Assembly (NCBI RefSeq): GCF_002257585.1
Contig: NZ_CP022743.1
Coordinates: 1,984,001 to 2,048,000 of the forward strand
Direction: 5' to 3'
Origin: Mucilaginibacter xinganensis
GTDB taxonomy: Bacteria > Bacteroidota > Bacteroidia > Sphingobacteriales > Sphingobacteriaceae
Length of the DNA: 64,000 nt
Shown: positions 34,136-42,662 of the stretch, piece by piece
Layout: each line of letters begins with the position of its first letter
Position numbering within the stretch: position 1 is the first letter of the stretch
Program-made: the position numbers and the translations under genes
Notes under the pieces: generated by a model
What the model saw: only the letters and a program-made list of their open reading frames with translations
Databases searched by the model: none
Told to the model about the DNA's origin: nothing

Positions 34136-37129
34136 TTATCTAAGATCTTTCTTTCCAAAGTCGATGATTACCGGTGTTGCCACGCATATTGACGAATACG
34201 TACCAAAACATACACCTATCAATAAAGCGAATGAGAAGCCGCGGATCACATCACCACCGAAGATGAATAATACCAGTAATATTAATACCACAGTTAAAGC
34301 AGTAATAATGGTACGGCTTAACGTATTGTTGATCGCATCATTAATAACTGTTTTCGGATCGTCATTTTTTGCATGGTGCAGGTTAAGGAACTCACGGATA
34401 CGGTCAAATACTACCACTGTATCGTTGATGGAATAACCTATAACTGTCAATATGGCCGCTATAAACGACTGGTCGATATCAAGCGAGAACGGCAACACAT
34501 CCTTAAATAATGAGAAGAATGATAACACCATTAAAGCATCGTGTGCCGTAGCAACCATAGCGCCTAAGCTAAACTGCCATTTACGGAAACGGATAAGGAT
34601 ATACGCTGAGATAATAATGATCGCAAAAATAACCGTTAAGAAAGCCGATTTTTTAAGGCCGTTTGCTATAGTAGGGTCAACCTTTTGCTGGCCTACAATA
34701 TTCGCCAGGGTAATTTTTGTTTTCGGATCTGTACTAAGGGCTTTCACTAACGCCTCGCGTACTTTCTGATCAGTATTACCTGCTTTATCGTTGATCAGGT
34801 ATTTGGTAGTTATACTCAACCTGTCGGCTCCAAACGTTTTAACTTCGTTACCTTCTCCTAAATACTTATCAACTATTGGGCGTACGTCTTCTGTAGTTAC
34901 GTTAGGGTTATTAAACTTAACGGTATAGTTATGGCCACCCACAAAATCAACACCGTAATTAAATCCTTGTGTTGCCATTGAAATTAAACCGGCAACTATA
35001 AAGATTGTGGAGAAGATGTAGAATTTGAAACGATTTTTTACGAAAGCATAATTAGCGTTCTTAAACGTGTGTGAACTCCATGGGTTTGAGAATTTGATAT
35101 CCCATCCTTTTTCCAGCATGTATTCAAATACAAGCCTTGAGATCAACAGTGAACAGAATAATGAAGTAACGATACCGATCATCAGGGTGATAGCAAAACC
35201 CTGGATAGGGCCTGTACCAAACACAAACAGGATTAAACCGGTAAGGAATGTACTGATGTTTGAATCGAGGATTGATGACAATGCGTGTTTAAAACCATCG
35301 GCAATTGCAATCCTTAACGACTTGCCTAAAGCCAGTTCTTCACGTACACGCTCATAAATCAATACGTTTGCATCAACCGAAATACCGAGGGTAAGTACGA
35401 TACCTGCTACACCCGGCATGGTTAATACCGCACCAAGGCTGGTTAATACACCCATCAGGAAGAAGATGTTGATGATTACCGCAACAACAGCAACAGTACC
35501 TGCGCGGTTGTAATAAGCGATCATAAATACCAGTACAACCAGTAAACCTACCACGCTTGACAATAAACCGGCGTGGATAGCCTCTTGCCCTAATGACGGA
35601 CCTACAACGGCTTCAGCAACAATATGTGCTGGAGCAGGTAAACGGCCGGCTTTTAATACGTTGGCCAAATCCTTTGCTTCTTCAACAGTAAAGTTGCCTG
35701 AAATTGATGATACACCTCCTGAGATTTCGTTTTGAACCACCGGAGCGGAATAAACGTTATCGTCAAGCACAATAGCTATATATTGTTTGTTGTTAACATC
35801 AGCAGCTGCTTCGGCGGTTATCGTACGCCATTTTTGGGCACCATCTGAGTTCATCACCATAACAACCTCAGGGCTGCCTTTTTGATCAACATCATTATGT
35901 GCGTCATTAATTACATCACCTGCAAGTGCGGCACCATTTTCAGCGCCAACTAATTTGATAGCGTATAATTCAAATATTTTCGTTTTCTCCTGTGGTTTCA
36001 CTGACCAAAGGAATTTCATGCTTTGCGGAATTACCGACTTTACTTCAGGACTGCGCAGGTATTTGTTAACCTGTGCGGTATCCTTCACTTCAGCACGGCC
36101 AACAATAGGGCCACGGGCAAGCTCACCTTGTCCGTTTTGCGACTGGTACATCATTGGTTTCAAAACATTGAACAATGGGTACTGATCAGCAAATTGTGAT
36201 TTACCGCCTAACGCCGAAGTGTCTTTAACGCCGGTTTTGTTAACTTTATTCAAAAGTGATAGCGCGCCCTTATTTTTCGAGGTATCTGCTTTTACAGCGG
36301 CTGTTGTTTTAGCATCGGTTGCTTTTGATGCAGCTGTTGCTGTATCTTTCTTGGCTGCTTTATTTTTTGCTGCAATTAAACCGTTAATATTAGTCAGTAA
36401 CTGGTAAACCTGGCTGTTATCATAGGTTTGATAAAACTCAAGTTTGGCAGTACCCGATAAAAGTTTACGAACACGTTCTGGCTCTTTTACCCCGGGTAAC
36501 TCAATTAATACCCGGTCTTTACCGGGTAATAACTGAATATTGGCATTTGCAACACCAAATTGGTCAATACGGGTATTTAAAATTGTGTATGATTGCTGAA
36601 CAGCGGTTTTGGCCTGATCTTTTAAATAAGACTCAACCTCGTTGTTGCTTGCATTAAACTTAATGTGGTCCTGGTTATCTTTTGTTGAGAAGATAGCGGC
36701 AAGCTTTCCATTAGGATTAATCTTTTCGTACTCGTCAACAAACAAGGTAATATAATCCTGCTGACTGGTTACACCATCAACGGTGGCCGCCGCCAAAGCC
36801 TGGTTAAACGCCGGATCCTGATTGTTGTTTGATAGTTTTTTTACCAGTTCATTCAACGAGATCTGCATGGTTACACTCATACCACCCTCAAGGTCCAAAC
36901 CAAGGGCAAGCTCTCTTTGTTTAACGTACTGATAATTGTGCTTAAAAAGCGGATACACCGGTTGCGTTGAAACTGAATCCAGATAAGCCTTTGCTTTTGT
37001 TGTGTCACCTTTAGCGTACACCTGCGCATCATTTTCGACTTTATGGGCGACCCAAGTAAATGAAAGCTGGTATATACATACAACAGCCATCAATATGGCG
37101 AAAAATTTAACAACCCCTTTACCTTGCAT
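34136..37129 (-). CDS. secDF: Fused protein translocase subunit SecDF
   Basis: 997 residues, a natural SecD-SecF fusion with two six-helix RND-like halves. The SecD half has the periplasmic P1 region with the family strings GLDLEGGMSVTMQISL, LNTRIDQFGVANANIQLLPGKDRVLIELPG and, in helix 4, MPGVAGIVLTLGISVDANVLIYERVREEL. The SecF half includes GVDFVGGHNYTVKF and TVIGYSINDTVVVFDRIRE. A Lys/Ala/Thr-rich insert lies around residues 255-285. It uses proton motive force to complete protein export. Promoter-like TAGATTTG lies upstream at 37182-37189. Confidence 0.96.
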   Translation of the reverse strand: MQGKGVVKFFAILMAVVCIYQLSFTWVAHKVENDAQVYAKGDTTKAKAYLDSVSTQPVYPLFKHNYQYVKQRELALGLDLEGGMSVTMQISLNELVKKLSNNNQDPAFNQALAAATVDGVTSQQDYITLFVDEYEKINPNGKLAAIFSTKDNQDHIKFNASNNEVESYLKDQAKTAVQQSYTILNTRIDQFGVANANIQLLPGKDRVLIELPGVKEPERVRKLLSGTAKLEFYQTYDNSQVYQLLTNINGLIAAKNKAAKKDTATAASKATDAKTTAAVKADTSKNKGALSLLNKVNKTGVKDTSALGGKSQFADQYPLFNVLKPMMYQSQNGQGELARGPIVGRAEVKDTAQVNKYLRSPEVKSVIPQSMKFLWSVKPQEKTKIFELYAIKLVGAENGAALAGDVINDAHNDVDQKGSPEVVMVMNSDGAQKWRTITAEAAADVNNKQYIAIVLDDNVYSAPVVQNEISGGVSSISGNFTVEEAKDLANVLKAGRLPAPAHIVAEAVVGPSLGQEAIHAGLLSSVVGLLVVLVFMIAYYNRAGTVAVVAVIINIFFLMGVLTSLGAVLTMPGVAGIVLTLGISVDANVLIYERVREELALGKSLRIAIADGFKHALSSILDSNISTFLTGLILFVFGTGPIQGFAITLMIGIVTSLFCSLLISRLVFEYMLEKGWDIKFSNPWSSHTFKNANYAFVKNRFKFYIFSTIFIVAGLISMATQGFNYGVDFVGGHNYTVKFNNPNVTTEDVRPIVDKYLGEGNEVKTFGADRLSITTKYLINDKAGNTDQKVREALVKALSTDPKTKITLANIVGQQKVDPTIANGLKKSAFLTVIFAIIIISAYILIRFRKWQFSLGAMVATAHDALMVLSFFSLFKDVLPFSLDIDQSFIAAILTVIGYSINDTVVVFDRIREFLNLHHAKNDDPKTVINDAINNTLSRTIITALTVVLILLVLFIFGGDVIRGFSFALLIGVCFGTYSSICVATPVIIDFGKKDLR

Positions 37130-37181
37130 TGTGAATTAAAATATGTAATTAATTAGTTTATAAGCATTTTAAATAAGACGG

Positions 37182-37189
37182 CAAATCTA
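37182..37189 (-). promoter_or_regulatory. Possible -7 element of secDF
   Basis: On the minus strand TAGATTTG fits TAnnTTTG; the ATG is 53 bases downstream. No TTG is found at the right distance, so it is tentative. Confidence 0.3.
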
Positions 37190-37240
37190 ATAAAATTTCC
37201 CAAGCATGAAATTTTTAATTTAAAACAGTTGGGGACGTGA

Positions 37241-37389
37241 AGGGTTAAAGGCGAAAGCTTAAAGGTTTTTTGTGTAAGTTGTTGATTATCAGGTTTGATA
37301 ATTATGGGTAAAGTTGTAAGCTTTTTCACATTTAAATAAAATCCAGAATATTTCTGACCTTTTGCCTTTAACCTTTCTCCTTTTACCTC
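37241..37389. repeat. Mirrored heptamer repeats between folA and secDF
   Basis: Left arm 37241-37265 (units such as gttaaag, gcgaaag, cttaaag) and right arm 37358-37389 (cttttgc, ctttaac, ctttctc) are degenerate inverted copies, closely related to the yajC-ybbR repeat. The right arm covers the folA stop codon. Confidence 0.55.
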
Positions 37390-37874
37390 TTTTCCCTCCG
37401 CTCATAGGTAATGAACGAATACGGCAACAAATTCCGCTCGTCTGGCTCATGGTCTTCCCTAAAAACTTCTTTCCATTCATTTAAATCAATTTCAGGGAAA
37501 AAACTATCTGCCTCAAATTGTTTGTGAACAATGGTGAGATAGATCCGGTTTGTAAGATGCATAGCCTGTTTATAGATCTCGGCCCCGCCAACAATAAAAA
37601 CTTCTTCTTCTGTTTTGCAAAGTGCTATAGCGGCTTCAATTGAATTTACCACTTCGCAGCCTTCAACGGTTATGGCCTGCCTGGTGATTATGATGTTGCG
37701 GCGGTTAGGGAGCGGCTTGCCAACTGAGTCATAAGTTTTACGGCCCATTATTACCGTTCCTCCTGTAGTGATCTCCTTAAAGTGTTTTAAATCTTTCGGC
37801 AAATGCCACAATAATTTATTGTCCTTGCCAATGGCATGGTTTTCAGAGATGGCAACTACTATTGTTATTTTCAT
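37383..37874 (-). CDS. folA: Dihydrofolate reductase
   Basis: 163 residues from MKITIVVAISENHAIGKDN. Key marks: LLWHLPKDLKHFKEIT with acidic D28, VIMGRKTYDS, PLPNRRNIIITR and VFIVGGAEIY. It regenerates tetrahydrofolate, consumed by thymidylate synthase four genes upstream in the same operon. The start is one base after the doc stop; the 24 residues before this Met in the longer open frame lie within doc and are rejected. Confidence 0.95.
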   Translation of the reverse strand: MKITIVVAISENHAIGKDNKLLWHLPKDLKHFKEITTGGTVIMGRKTYDSVGKPLPNRRNIIITRQAITVEGCEVVNSIEAAIALCKTEEEVFIVGGAEIYKQAMHLTNRIYLTIVHKQFEADSFFPEIDLNEWKEVFREDHEPDERNLLPYSFITYERREKR

Positions 37875-37875
37875 T

Positions 37876-38253
37876 TTAAACTTTAATTTTAGATGAGATC
37901 CACGTTTTGATTTCGTCAAACCGAATTTCACCCGTACTAGCCTCAATCACCATTTGATATTTTTCCTCAAAACTTGCGTCTAATTTGATGCCACCCTTAT
38001 TTAGTAGCAAATATTCAAGCAACACATAGGCTGTACGCTTATTACCATCCATAAATGGGTGATTAATTATGATACTTTCAAATATTGCAGTGGCTTTTTC
38101 AACGACAGTTGGGTATAAGTCTTGTCCATCAAACGTTGCAAAAGGACGATTTAAAGCAGCCTCTAACGATCCGTTATCACGAATCCCTTTGCTTCCCCCA
38201 AACTCATCAATTAAAAGATTGTGTAGATAATTTGCAATGTCAATGTGTATCAT
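37876..38253 (-). CDS. doc: Doc/Fic family death-on-curing toxin
   Basis: 125 residues. The Fic-type motif HPFMDGNKR is at 65-73, followed by TAYVLLEYLLLNKG; the N-terminal half has ERDNGSLEAAL-like and RPFATFDGQDLYPTVVEKA features typical of chromosomal Doc proteins. Doc of phage P1 phosphorylates EF-Tu and stops translation. The ATG overlaps the antitoxin stop by four bases (ATGA). Nested between thyA and folA in the same direction, which is an unusual setting for a toxin. Confidence 0.92.
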   Translation of the reverse strand: MIHIDIANYLHNLLIDEFGGSKGIRDNGSLEAALNRPFATFDGQDLYPTVVEKATAIFESIIINHPFMDGNKRTAYVLLEYLLLNKGGIKLDASFEEKYQMVIEASTGEIRFDEIKTWISSKIKV

Positions 38254-38438
38254 TGAGCAAGTTTTTCCAGGAGTTGCCTGTTTTCAGCTATTATTTGTTT
38301 TAGTTGATAAACTGAAGCTATGTCTACAGCAGGATACTGTTGCAGATCTTTCAAAAGATCTAATAACTCAATCAGTGAATTTTCAGGCAGTTGATCAACT
38401 GTCCTCTTTATCTCACTTTTTATTTCTAAAACTGTCAT
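38250..38438 (-). CDS. Antitoxin of the Doc module, DUF2281-like, 62 aa
   Basis: Starts MTVLEIKSEIKRTVDQLPEN. An N-terminal helical segment of the DUF2281 style (SEIKRTVDQLPENSLIELLD) is followed by a Leu/Gln-rich probable coiled coil (VYQLKQIIAENRQLLEKLAQ). It lacks the Phd/YefM strand-helix N-terminus that usually accompanies Doc, so DNA binding is not evident. The role as antitoxin rests on position: 4-base overlap with doc. It begins 23 bases after the thyA stop. The longer frame's first 19 residues overlap thyA and are rejected. Confidence 0.75.
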   Translation of the reverse strand: MTVLEIKSEIKRTVDQLPENSLIELLDLLKDLQQYPAVDIASVYQLKQIIAENRQLLEKLAQ

Positions 38439-38461
38439 ATACAAATTTACAAATAAATTTT

Positions 38462-39283
38462 TTATACCGCCACAACAGCCTTTATATGCGGCCACGGGTC
38501 ATAATTCTCTAAAGTGAAGTCTTCAAACTTAAATTGAAAAATATCCTTTATATCCGGATTGATCTTTATGGTTGGCAACGGGCGGGGTTCGCGGCTCAGT
38601 TGCAGATGGGCCTGCTCCAGGTGGTTATTGTAAATATGGGCGTCGCCGAATGTGTGTACAAAGTCGCCGTAGTCCAGGTCACATACCTGGGCCATCATCA
38701 TGGTAAGCAAAGCGTATGAAGCAATGTTGAACGGTACACCCAAAAATATATCGGCGCTTCTTTGATAAAGCTGGCAGGAGAGTTTACCACGTTTCTCGCC
38801 TTTAAGCGGGTTTGCAGGTTCAACATAAAATTGGAACAGGCTATGGCAGGGTGGCAATGCCATCTGGCTAACATCGGCAACATTCCATGCCGATACCATC
38901 ATCCGCCGCGAATCCGGGTTAGTCTTTATTTGGTTAACAACCTGCGTTATCTGGTCAATGTGTCCGCCGTCGGGTTTCGGCCATGAACGCCATTGGTAAC
39001 CGTACACCGGGCCAAGGTTGCCTTCGGCATCGGCCCATTCATCCCAAATGCGCACGCCATTGTCTTTTAAATATTTTATATTGGTGTCGCCGCTTAAAAA
39101 CCAGATCAGCTCATGAATGATCGACTTCAGGTGCAGTTTTTTTGTAGTTACCATCGGGAAGCCATCCTGCAGGTTAAAACGCATCTGGTAGCCAAACACA
39201 CTTAAAGTACCGGTTCCGGTGCGGTCATGTTTTTGAGCGCCGGTTTCCATTACATGGCTCATCAGGTCGAGATACTGTTTCAT
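38462..39283 (-). CDS. thyA: Thymidylate synthase
   Basis: 273 residues from [15 protein letters not shown]. Catalytic Cys146 in [22 protein letters not shown] at 21-31 for phosphate, [21 protein letters not shown] and the C-terminal [13 protein letters not shown] (slightly modified from the usual end). It methylates dUMP using methylene-tetrahydrofolate, producing dihydrofolate for FolA. First gene of thyA-antitoxin-doc-folA. Its leader shares 9-base AATCAACC-type repeats with the divergent ispE gene. Confidence 0.95.
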   Translation of the reverse strand: MKQYLDLMSHVMETGAQKHDRTGTGTLSVFGYQMRFNLQDGFPMVTTKKLHLKSIIHELIWFLSGDTNIKYLKDNGVRIWDEWADAEGNLGPVYGYQWRSWPKPDGGHIDQITQVVNQIKTNPDSRRMMVSAWNVADVSQMALPPCHSLFQFYVEPANPLKGEKRGKLSCQLYQRSADIFLGVPFNIASYALLTMMMAQVCDLDYGDFVHTFGDAHIYNNHLEQAHLQLSREPRPLPTIKINPDIKDIFQFKFEDFTLENYDPWPHIKAVVAV

Positions 39284-39290
39284 TTTTTGG

Positions 39291-39331
39291 AGTTGATTAA
39301 GTTGATTGGGTTTGATTGGGTTGATTAAGTT
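39291..39331. repeat. AATCAACC-type repeats in the thyA leader
   Basis: Read on the minus strand: four nine- or ten-base units of the form ACTTAATCA / ACCCAATCA / AACCCAATCA / ACTTAATCA, ending eight bases before the thyA ATG. Mirror image of the repeats before ispE. Confidence 0.65.
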
Positions 39332-39458
39332 CTTACAACAACACCAATGCCTTTCCAATCAACAGAAATAAATACAAATAAAAATAATCTTATTTGGGTA
39401 TCCTAAGAATGTGTAAAAATACAGGTTTGTTAATCATTCCTAATCAAAAAGAACATAA

Positions 39459-39466
39459 TAACTTTG
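39459..39466 (+). promoter_or_regulatory. Probable -7 element of ispE
   Basis: TAACTTTG, an exact TAnnTTTG match. The ATG is 99 bases downstream, so the transcript would carry the whole repeat-bearing leader. No TTTG at the normal spacing (the nearest is 29 bases upstream). Confidence 0.4.
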
Positions 39467-39515
39467 CGGAAGAGTATAGACTGTAGAAAACACAATCAGA
39501 CAAGAGGGGCTGGAA

Positions 39516-39565
39516 CAACTTAATCAACCAATCACCTGATCAACCCAATCAACTAACACCAACCA
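39516..39565. repeat. AATCAACC-type repeats in the ispE leader
   Basis: Read on the plus strand: ACTTAATCA, ACCAATC, ACCTGATCA, ACCCAATCA, ACTAACACC, then AACCA and the ATG. The unit is the same as in the thyA leader, so two divergent genes share leader sequence. Confidence 0.65.
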
Positions 39566-40369
39566 ATGATCATATTCCCAAACGCAAAAATTAATATCGG
39601 CCTTAATGTTCTTAGTCGCCGTGATGACGGGTACCATAACCTGGAAACTACTTTTTACCCGGTAAATATAAAAGACGCGCTGGAAATTGTTGTTGCTGAT
39701 GAGTTAAGCTTTGAGTCATCAGGTTTGGAGATCCCCGGCAGGGTAGAGGATAACCTTTGTGTCAAAGGGTATCACCTGTTAAAAAAAGACTTCGATTTAC
39801 CCCCGGTTAAAATCCATTTGCATAAGCATATTCCAATAGGCGCAGGGCTTGGCGGCGGGTCTGCAGATGCAGCATTCTTTATCCGCCTCATTAACCAGAG
39901 TTTTGAATTGGGGATGGAGGAGGAGCGGATGATTGGCTATGCCAGGAAGCTTGGTGCCGATTGTGCGTTCTTTATTAAAAATAAACCGGTGTTTGCTTTT
40001 GAGATAGGTGACGAGTTTGAACAGGTGAGGCTCGATCTGTCCAAATATCAAATAGTACTGGTGATGCCGCCTGTTCATGTTTCCACCGCCGAGGCGTACC
40101 GTGGGGTAAAACCGGCACCGGTTAAAGAATCGTTAATGGATTTGATTTATGAGCCAATTACCGAGTGGAGAAAATATATAAAAAATGATTTTGAAGCATC
40201 GGTATTTAAAGACCACCCGGAAATAAGAGGGGTGAAGGCTGCGTTGTACGAAGCCGGTGCCCTTTACGCCAGCATGAGCGGGAGCGGCGCATCTGTATTT
40301 GGCATCTTTGACAAAACGCCTGATCTAAGCGGACTGGAAGAAGACAATGAAGTGTTCAGGGATTTATAA
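39566..40369 (+). CDS. ispE: 4-diphosphocytidyl-2-C-methyl-D-erythritol kinase
   Basis: 267 residues. GHMP kinase marks: FPNAKINIGLNVLSRRDDGYHNLET at the N-terminus (quoted in part as FPNAKINIGLNV), ATP loop PIGAGLGGGSADAA (90-103), and the C-terminal MSGSGASVFG. It phosphorylates CDP-ME in the MEP isoprenoid pathway. The gene is divergent from thyA and its ATG directly follows a repeat-rich leader. The protein is slightly short of the E. coli enzyme (283), within family range. Confidence 0.95.
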   Translation: MIIFPNAKINIGLNVLSRRDDGYHNLETTFYPVNIKDALEIVVADELSFESSGLEIPGRVEDNLCVKGYHLLKKDFDLPPVKIHLHKHIPIGAGLGGGSADAAFFIRLINQSFELGMEEERMIGYARKLGADCAFFIKNKPVFAFEIGDEFEQVRLDLSKYQIVLVMPPVHVSTAEAYRGVKPAPVKESLMDLIYEPITEWRKYIKNDFEASVFKDHPEIRGVKAALYEAGALYASMSGSGASVFGIFDKTPDLSGLEEDNEVFRDL

Positions 40370-40417
40370 TTTTGAATTTTCCTTTTGTGAATCTCAGATT
40401 TAACCAGTTTTAAACAA

Positions 40418-40792
40418 ATGGAGAAAATCGACACAACTAAACGTTATAATCTTAAACTTCCTGTTGACCCTGGCAAACCTGCAGCGCCGGCAAAAAAATG
40501 TCCGGAATGCAAAAGCAGGAATATAAAGATCAAAAGCAGGCGTAGGTATTTTTTGAAGTCAGCCTTGTGTGCGCTTATTGTATTGCCCTACTGGTTGCTG
40601 CTTGTGAATTTAAAAGAAGAAGACATTCCTGAGCCACCCGCTACCATAATGCTGGTATTACTGCTGATCCTTTCTTTCCTGCTCGCTGGTTACGGTTTAT
40701 ACTGTTGTGTGATGTCCGTTGTAATAAAACAAACAAGTTACAGATGTCGCTATTGTAAGAGCAGGTTTCACACCCCTGTTTTAGAGATGTGA
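40418..40792 (+). CDS. Zinc-ribbon membrane protein of unknown function
   Basis: 124 residues. Two Cys pairs, CPEC near residue 28 and CRYC near residue 112, flank two hydrophobic segments (ALCALIVLPYWLLLV and IMLVLLLILSFLLAGYGLY). The Cys pairs could meet on the cytoplasmic face as one split zinc ribbon if the two helices form a hairpin. A Lys/Arg-rich stretch (NIKIKSRRRYFLKS) precedes the first helix. Follows ispE by 48 bases. I know no family or function. Confidence 0.65.
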   Translation: MEKIDTTKRYNLKLPVDPGKPAAPAKKCPECKSRNIKIKSRRRYFLKSALCALIVLPYWLLLVNLKEEDIPEPPATIMLVLLLILSFLLAGYGLYCCVMSVVIKQTSYRCRYCKSRFHTPVLEM

Positions 40793-40810
40793 AATCTGAT
40801 CCCCAAAAAA

Positions 40811-40845
40811 ATTCCGAAATTGAACTTCCAACTTCCGAAATTCCT
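40811..40845. repeat. Heptamer repeats after the dehydrogenase-like gene
   Basis: Plus-strand units attccga, aattgaa, cttccaa, cttccga, aattcct. The same units occur before gmhA (55546-55568). They run up to the stop codon of the minus-strand gene. Confidence 0.55.
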
Positions 40846-41753
40846 CATACCCCTGCGTCTTCACTTACGCCGCGGCTAACCCCTTCAACCCAGTCGGTAT
40901 CTCCCCATCCTTTTGCAACGGCGCTTAATAAGCGGTTGTGAACGATCGAAACGATCGGCATTGGACTCTCGGCTTGCTGGGATAGTTTAAATGCGATACG
41001 CGCGTCCTTGTAGCCTAATTTTGATTTAAAACCTACCGGCTGGTATTGTTTTCCCGCAATCAGCTTGCCGTAATTTTGAAAAATGGGAGCGTTGAATAAA
41101 GTTGAGCCAAAAAACTCTGCAACCTTTGTCCGGTCGAGTCCGTTCTTCTCAGCCAGGGTATAAGCCTCTGCCATCATCTCCATCGAGGCCAGGATCATAA
41201 AGTTGCCTGCCACCTTTACCACGTTGGCACCACCGGCATCTTCGCCGAAATCAAAAATGCCCTGCCCTAAACTTTCGAGTATTGGTTTTGCAATTTCTTT
41301 TGACTGCTCATCGCCCGAGGTGCAGATCCATAATTTTTTTGCAGCAGCGGCGTCAGGTCTTCCAAATACCGGCGCGGCAAGGTAGCGGCTTCCGGCGGTT
41401 ACATGCGCCTTTGAAAGTAGTTGCGCCGTGTCCGGCGAGATGGTGCTCATGGAAATATGAACGCCGTTTTTGGCAAACGTTTTCAGGATTCCCTCTTCGC
41501 CCAAAACTGCCTCTTTCAGGATCTCATCTTCCGACAGCATGGTGATAATTATGTCCACACCATTAGCCGCCGCAGCCGGGGTTTGACAGACGGTTCTTGA
41601 CGCCGCGTCAAGTTCACCCGCCTTTGAAATTGTGCGGTTGTAAACCTGTAGCCTGTAGCCTGCACTGATCAGGTTTTTGGCCATGGGGACCCCCATGTTG
41701 CCAAGTCCGATAAACCCTATTTTGTTGTGTGTTTTATTAGTTGATGTAATCAT
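40845..41753 (-). CDS. 3-hydroxyisobutyrate dehydrogenase-like NAD(P)-dependent oxidoreductase
   Basis: 302 residues. Rossmann motif IGFIGLGNMGVPMAKNL near the N-terminus, substrate-binding motif in the region YLAAPVFGRPDAA (family usually DAPVSGG), GANVVKVAGNFM (with the catalytic Lys of the family) and FKSKLGYKDARIAF. Belongs to the beta-hydroxyacid dehydrogenases; the altered substrate motif (FGRP rather than SGG) places it with the GLYR/imine-reductase-like relatives, so the substrate is uncertain. It overlaps the LapA-like gene upstream by 17 bases, showing coupling. Confidence 0.85.
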   Translation of the reverse strand: MITSTNKTHNKIGFIGLGNMGVPMAKNLISAGYRLQVYNRTISKAGELDAASRTVCQTPAAAANGVDIIITMLSEDEILKEAVLGEEGILKTFAKNGVHISMSTISPDTAQLLSKAHVTAGSRYLAAPVFGRPDAAAAKKLWICTSGDEQSKEIAKPILESLGQGIFDFGEDAGGANVVKVAGNFMILASMEMMAEAYTLAEKNGLDRTKVAEFFGSTLFNAPIFQNYGKLIAGKQYQPVGFKSKLGYKDARIAFKLSQQAESPMPIVSIVHNRLLSAVAKGWGDTDWVEGVSRGVSEDAGV

Positions 41754-42015
41754 TGTCTTCGCTACTTAGTGTATTTGATGAGTCTTTCTTTAAGTCAGGT
41801 TCAATATAATCTCCACCCAGGCGCTTTACTCTTTTGGGGCGACCGACCAGTACGCCGAGAATAAAAGATATTACCGCTACGAAAAGAAGTACCACCAATT
41901 TCGACATCCAGAAAGTGGCCCATAAAAAATCGAAATTAACCCGGCCGGTATTTTGCATCAGCACAATGGTAAGCAGTATCGTAATTACGATGATGATAAT
42001 AGTTTTTATTCTCAT
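41737..42015 (-). CDS. LapA-like (DUF1049) membrane protein
   Basis: 92 residues. Two membrane helices (about 3-20 and 36-58) with the short connecting stretch NTGRVNFDFLWATFWMSK, as in LapA/YciS-like proteins, which assist LPS assembly in E. coli. A basic patch (GRPKRVKRLGGDY) and an acidic Ser/Asp tail follow. Overlaps the next gene by 17 bases. Whether it acts in LPS biogenesis here is not known. Confidence 0.8.
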   Translation of the reverse strand: MRIKTIIIIVITILLTIVLMQNTGRVNFDFLWATFWMSKLVVLLFVAVISFILGVLVGRPKRVKRLGGDYIEPDLKKDSSNTLSSEDNDYIN

Positions 42016-42208
42016 GATAGTTTGGTTAACATTTAATACAATATCCGGTTTTTTAATCTGGAATAAAAATCAGGGAATTTTTACGCGTGACTCTGTAAAT
42101 GAAATTGCCCCGTAAAATTTTGCGCTGATCACCAAATGGTTTTCGGATGCTGTGTTTCAGAATAACCCTTAACCAGGGTAAATAGCTTTCGGATTTTCAA
42201 TGGTTTTT

Positions 42209-42313
42209 TTATGACCGCTTAATACTGCTTTCTACATTATCGATTTTGACCGCCGGATTTTCAGTTTGAGTTTTAATGGTAACTGCGTGCGCTGCCGGTT
42301 GTTTTCTGAACAT
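42209..42313 (-). CDS. Possible small protein, 34 aa
   Basis: MFRKQPAAHAVTIKTQTENP and a charged tail. Its ATG overlaps the stop of the preceding 22-codon frame (TAATG). No homology recognised. It could be chance; the coupling is the only argument. Confidence 0.2.
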   Translation of the reverse strand: MFRKQPAAHAVTIKTQTENPAVKIDNVESSIKRS

Positions 42314-42381
42314 TAATTCCTTGATTTTTTTCGTTGAGAAATCCGGCTAATTCCCCGGTTCATTGATGTGCCGGCATACAT
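42313..42381 (-). CDS. Possible basic peptide, 22 aa
   Basis: MYAGTSMNRGISRISQRKKS and two more residues, strongly basic. The frame stays open ten more codons upstream (reading DFLEIDYFGR), so it may be the end of a decayed gene. Overlaps the next tiny frame by one base. Confidence 0.2.
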   Translation of the reverse strand: MYAGTSMNRGISRISQRKKSRN

Positions 42382-42547
42382 CCGTCCGAAATAATCAATT
42401 TCTAAAAAATCCTTACCGGAAATTTAAGTACACTTAGGTAGGTGGCTTGTCCCTGATGCTTATTTAAAACTAAAACTTGATTTAAACTTATTTAAAATAT
42501 TGATTTATAAATTTATATAGTGTTTGAATTGCTTTAATTATTAACTA

Positions 42548-42564
42548 TACTAATTATATTAGTA
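42548..42564. repeat. Palindrome, 7-base arms
   Basis: TACTAAT / ATTAGTA around TAT. The same half-site recurs at 42650-42662. Confidence 0.6.
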
Positions 42565-42578
42565 ATTTAAAAAATAGA

Positions 42579-42608
42579 AAAAATAAAAAGTTTAAACTTT
42601 TTATTTTT
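42579..42608. repeat. Perfect 30-base palindrome
   Basis: Arms of 15 bases without a spacer, centred between 42593 and 42594 (left arm aaaaataaaaagttt). Able to form a cruciform. Its right end overlaps the next inverted repeat by two bases. Confidence 0.8.
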
Positions 42609-42635
42609 ATAATCTATGTAAAGTATAGATTATAA
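42607..42635. repeat. Inverted repeat, 11-base arms
   Basis: ttataatctat / atagattataa with a seven-base loop (gtaaagt). Directly follows the 30-base palindrome. Confidence 0.75.
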
Positions 42636-42651
42636 GATATTTATGTAAATA

Positions 42652-42662
42652 CTAATCATTAG
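42652..42662. repeat. Short palindrome, 5-base arms
   Basis: CTAAT / ATTAG around C; shares TACTAAT with the palindrome at 42548. Confidence 0.45.

Noticed and set aside
39284..39565. CRISPR array from the AATCAACC repeats
   Set aside because: Units are 7-10 bases, degenerate and contiguous without spacers; no cas genes.
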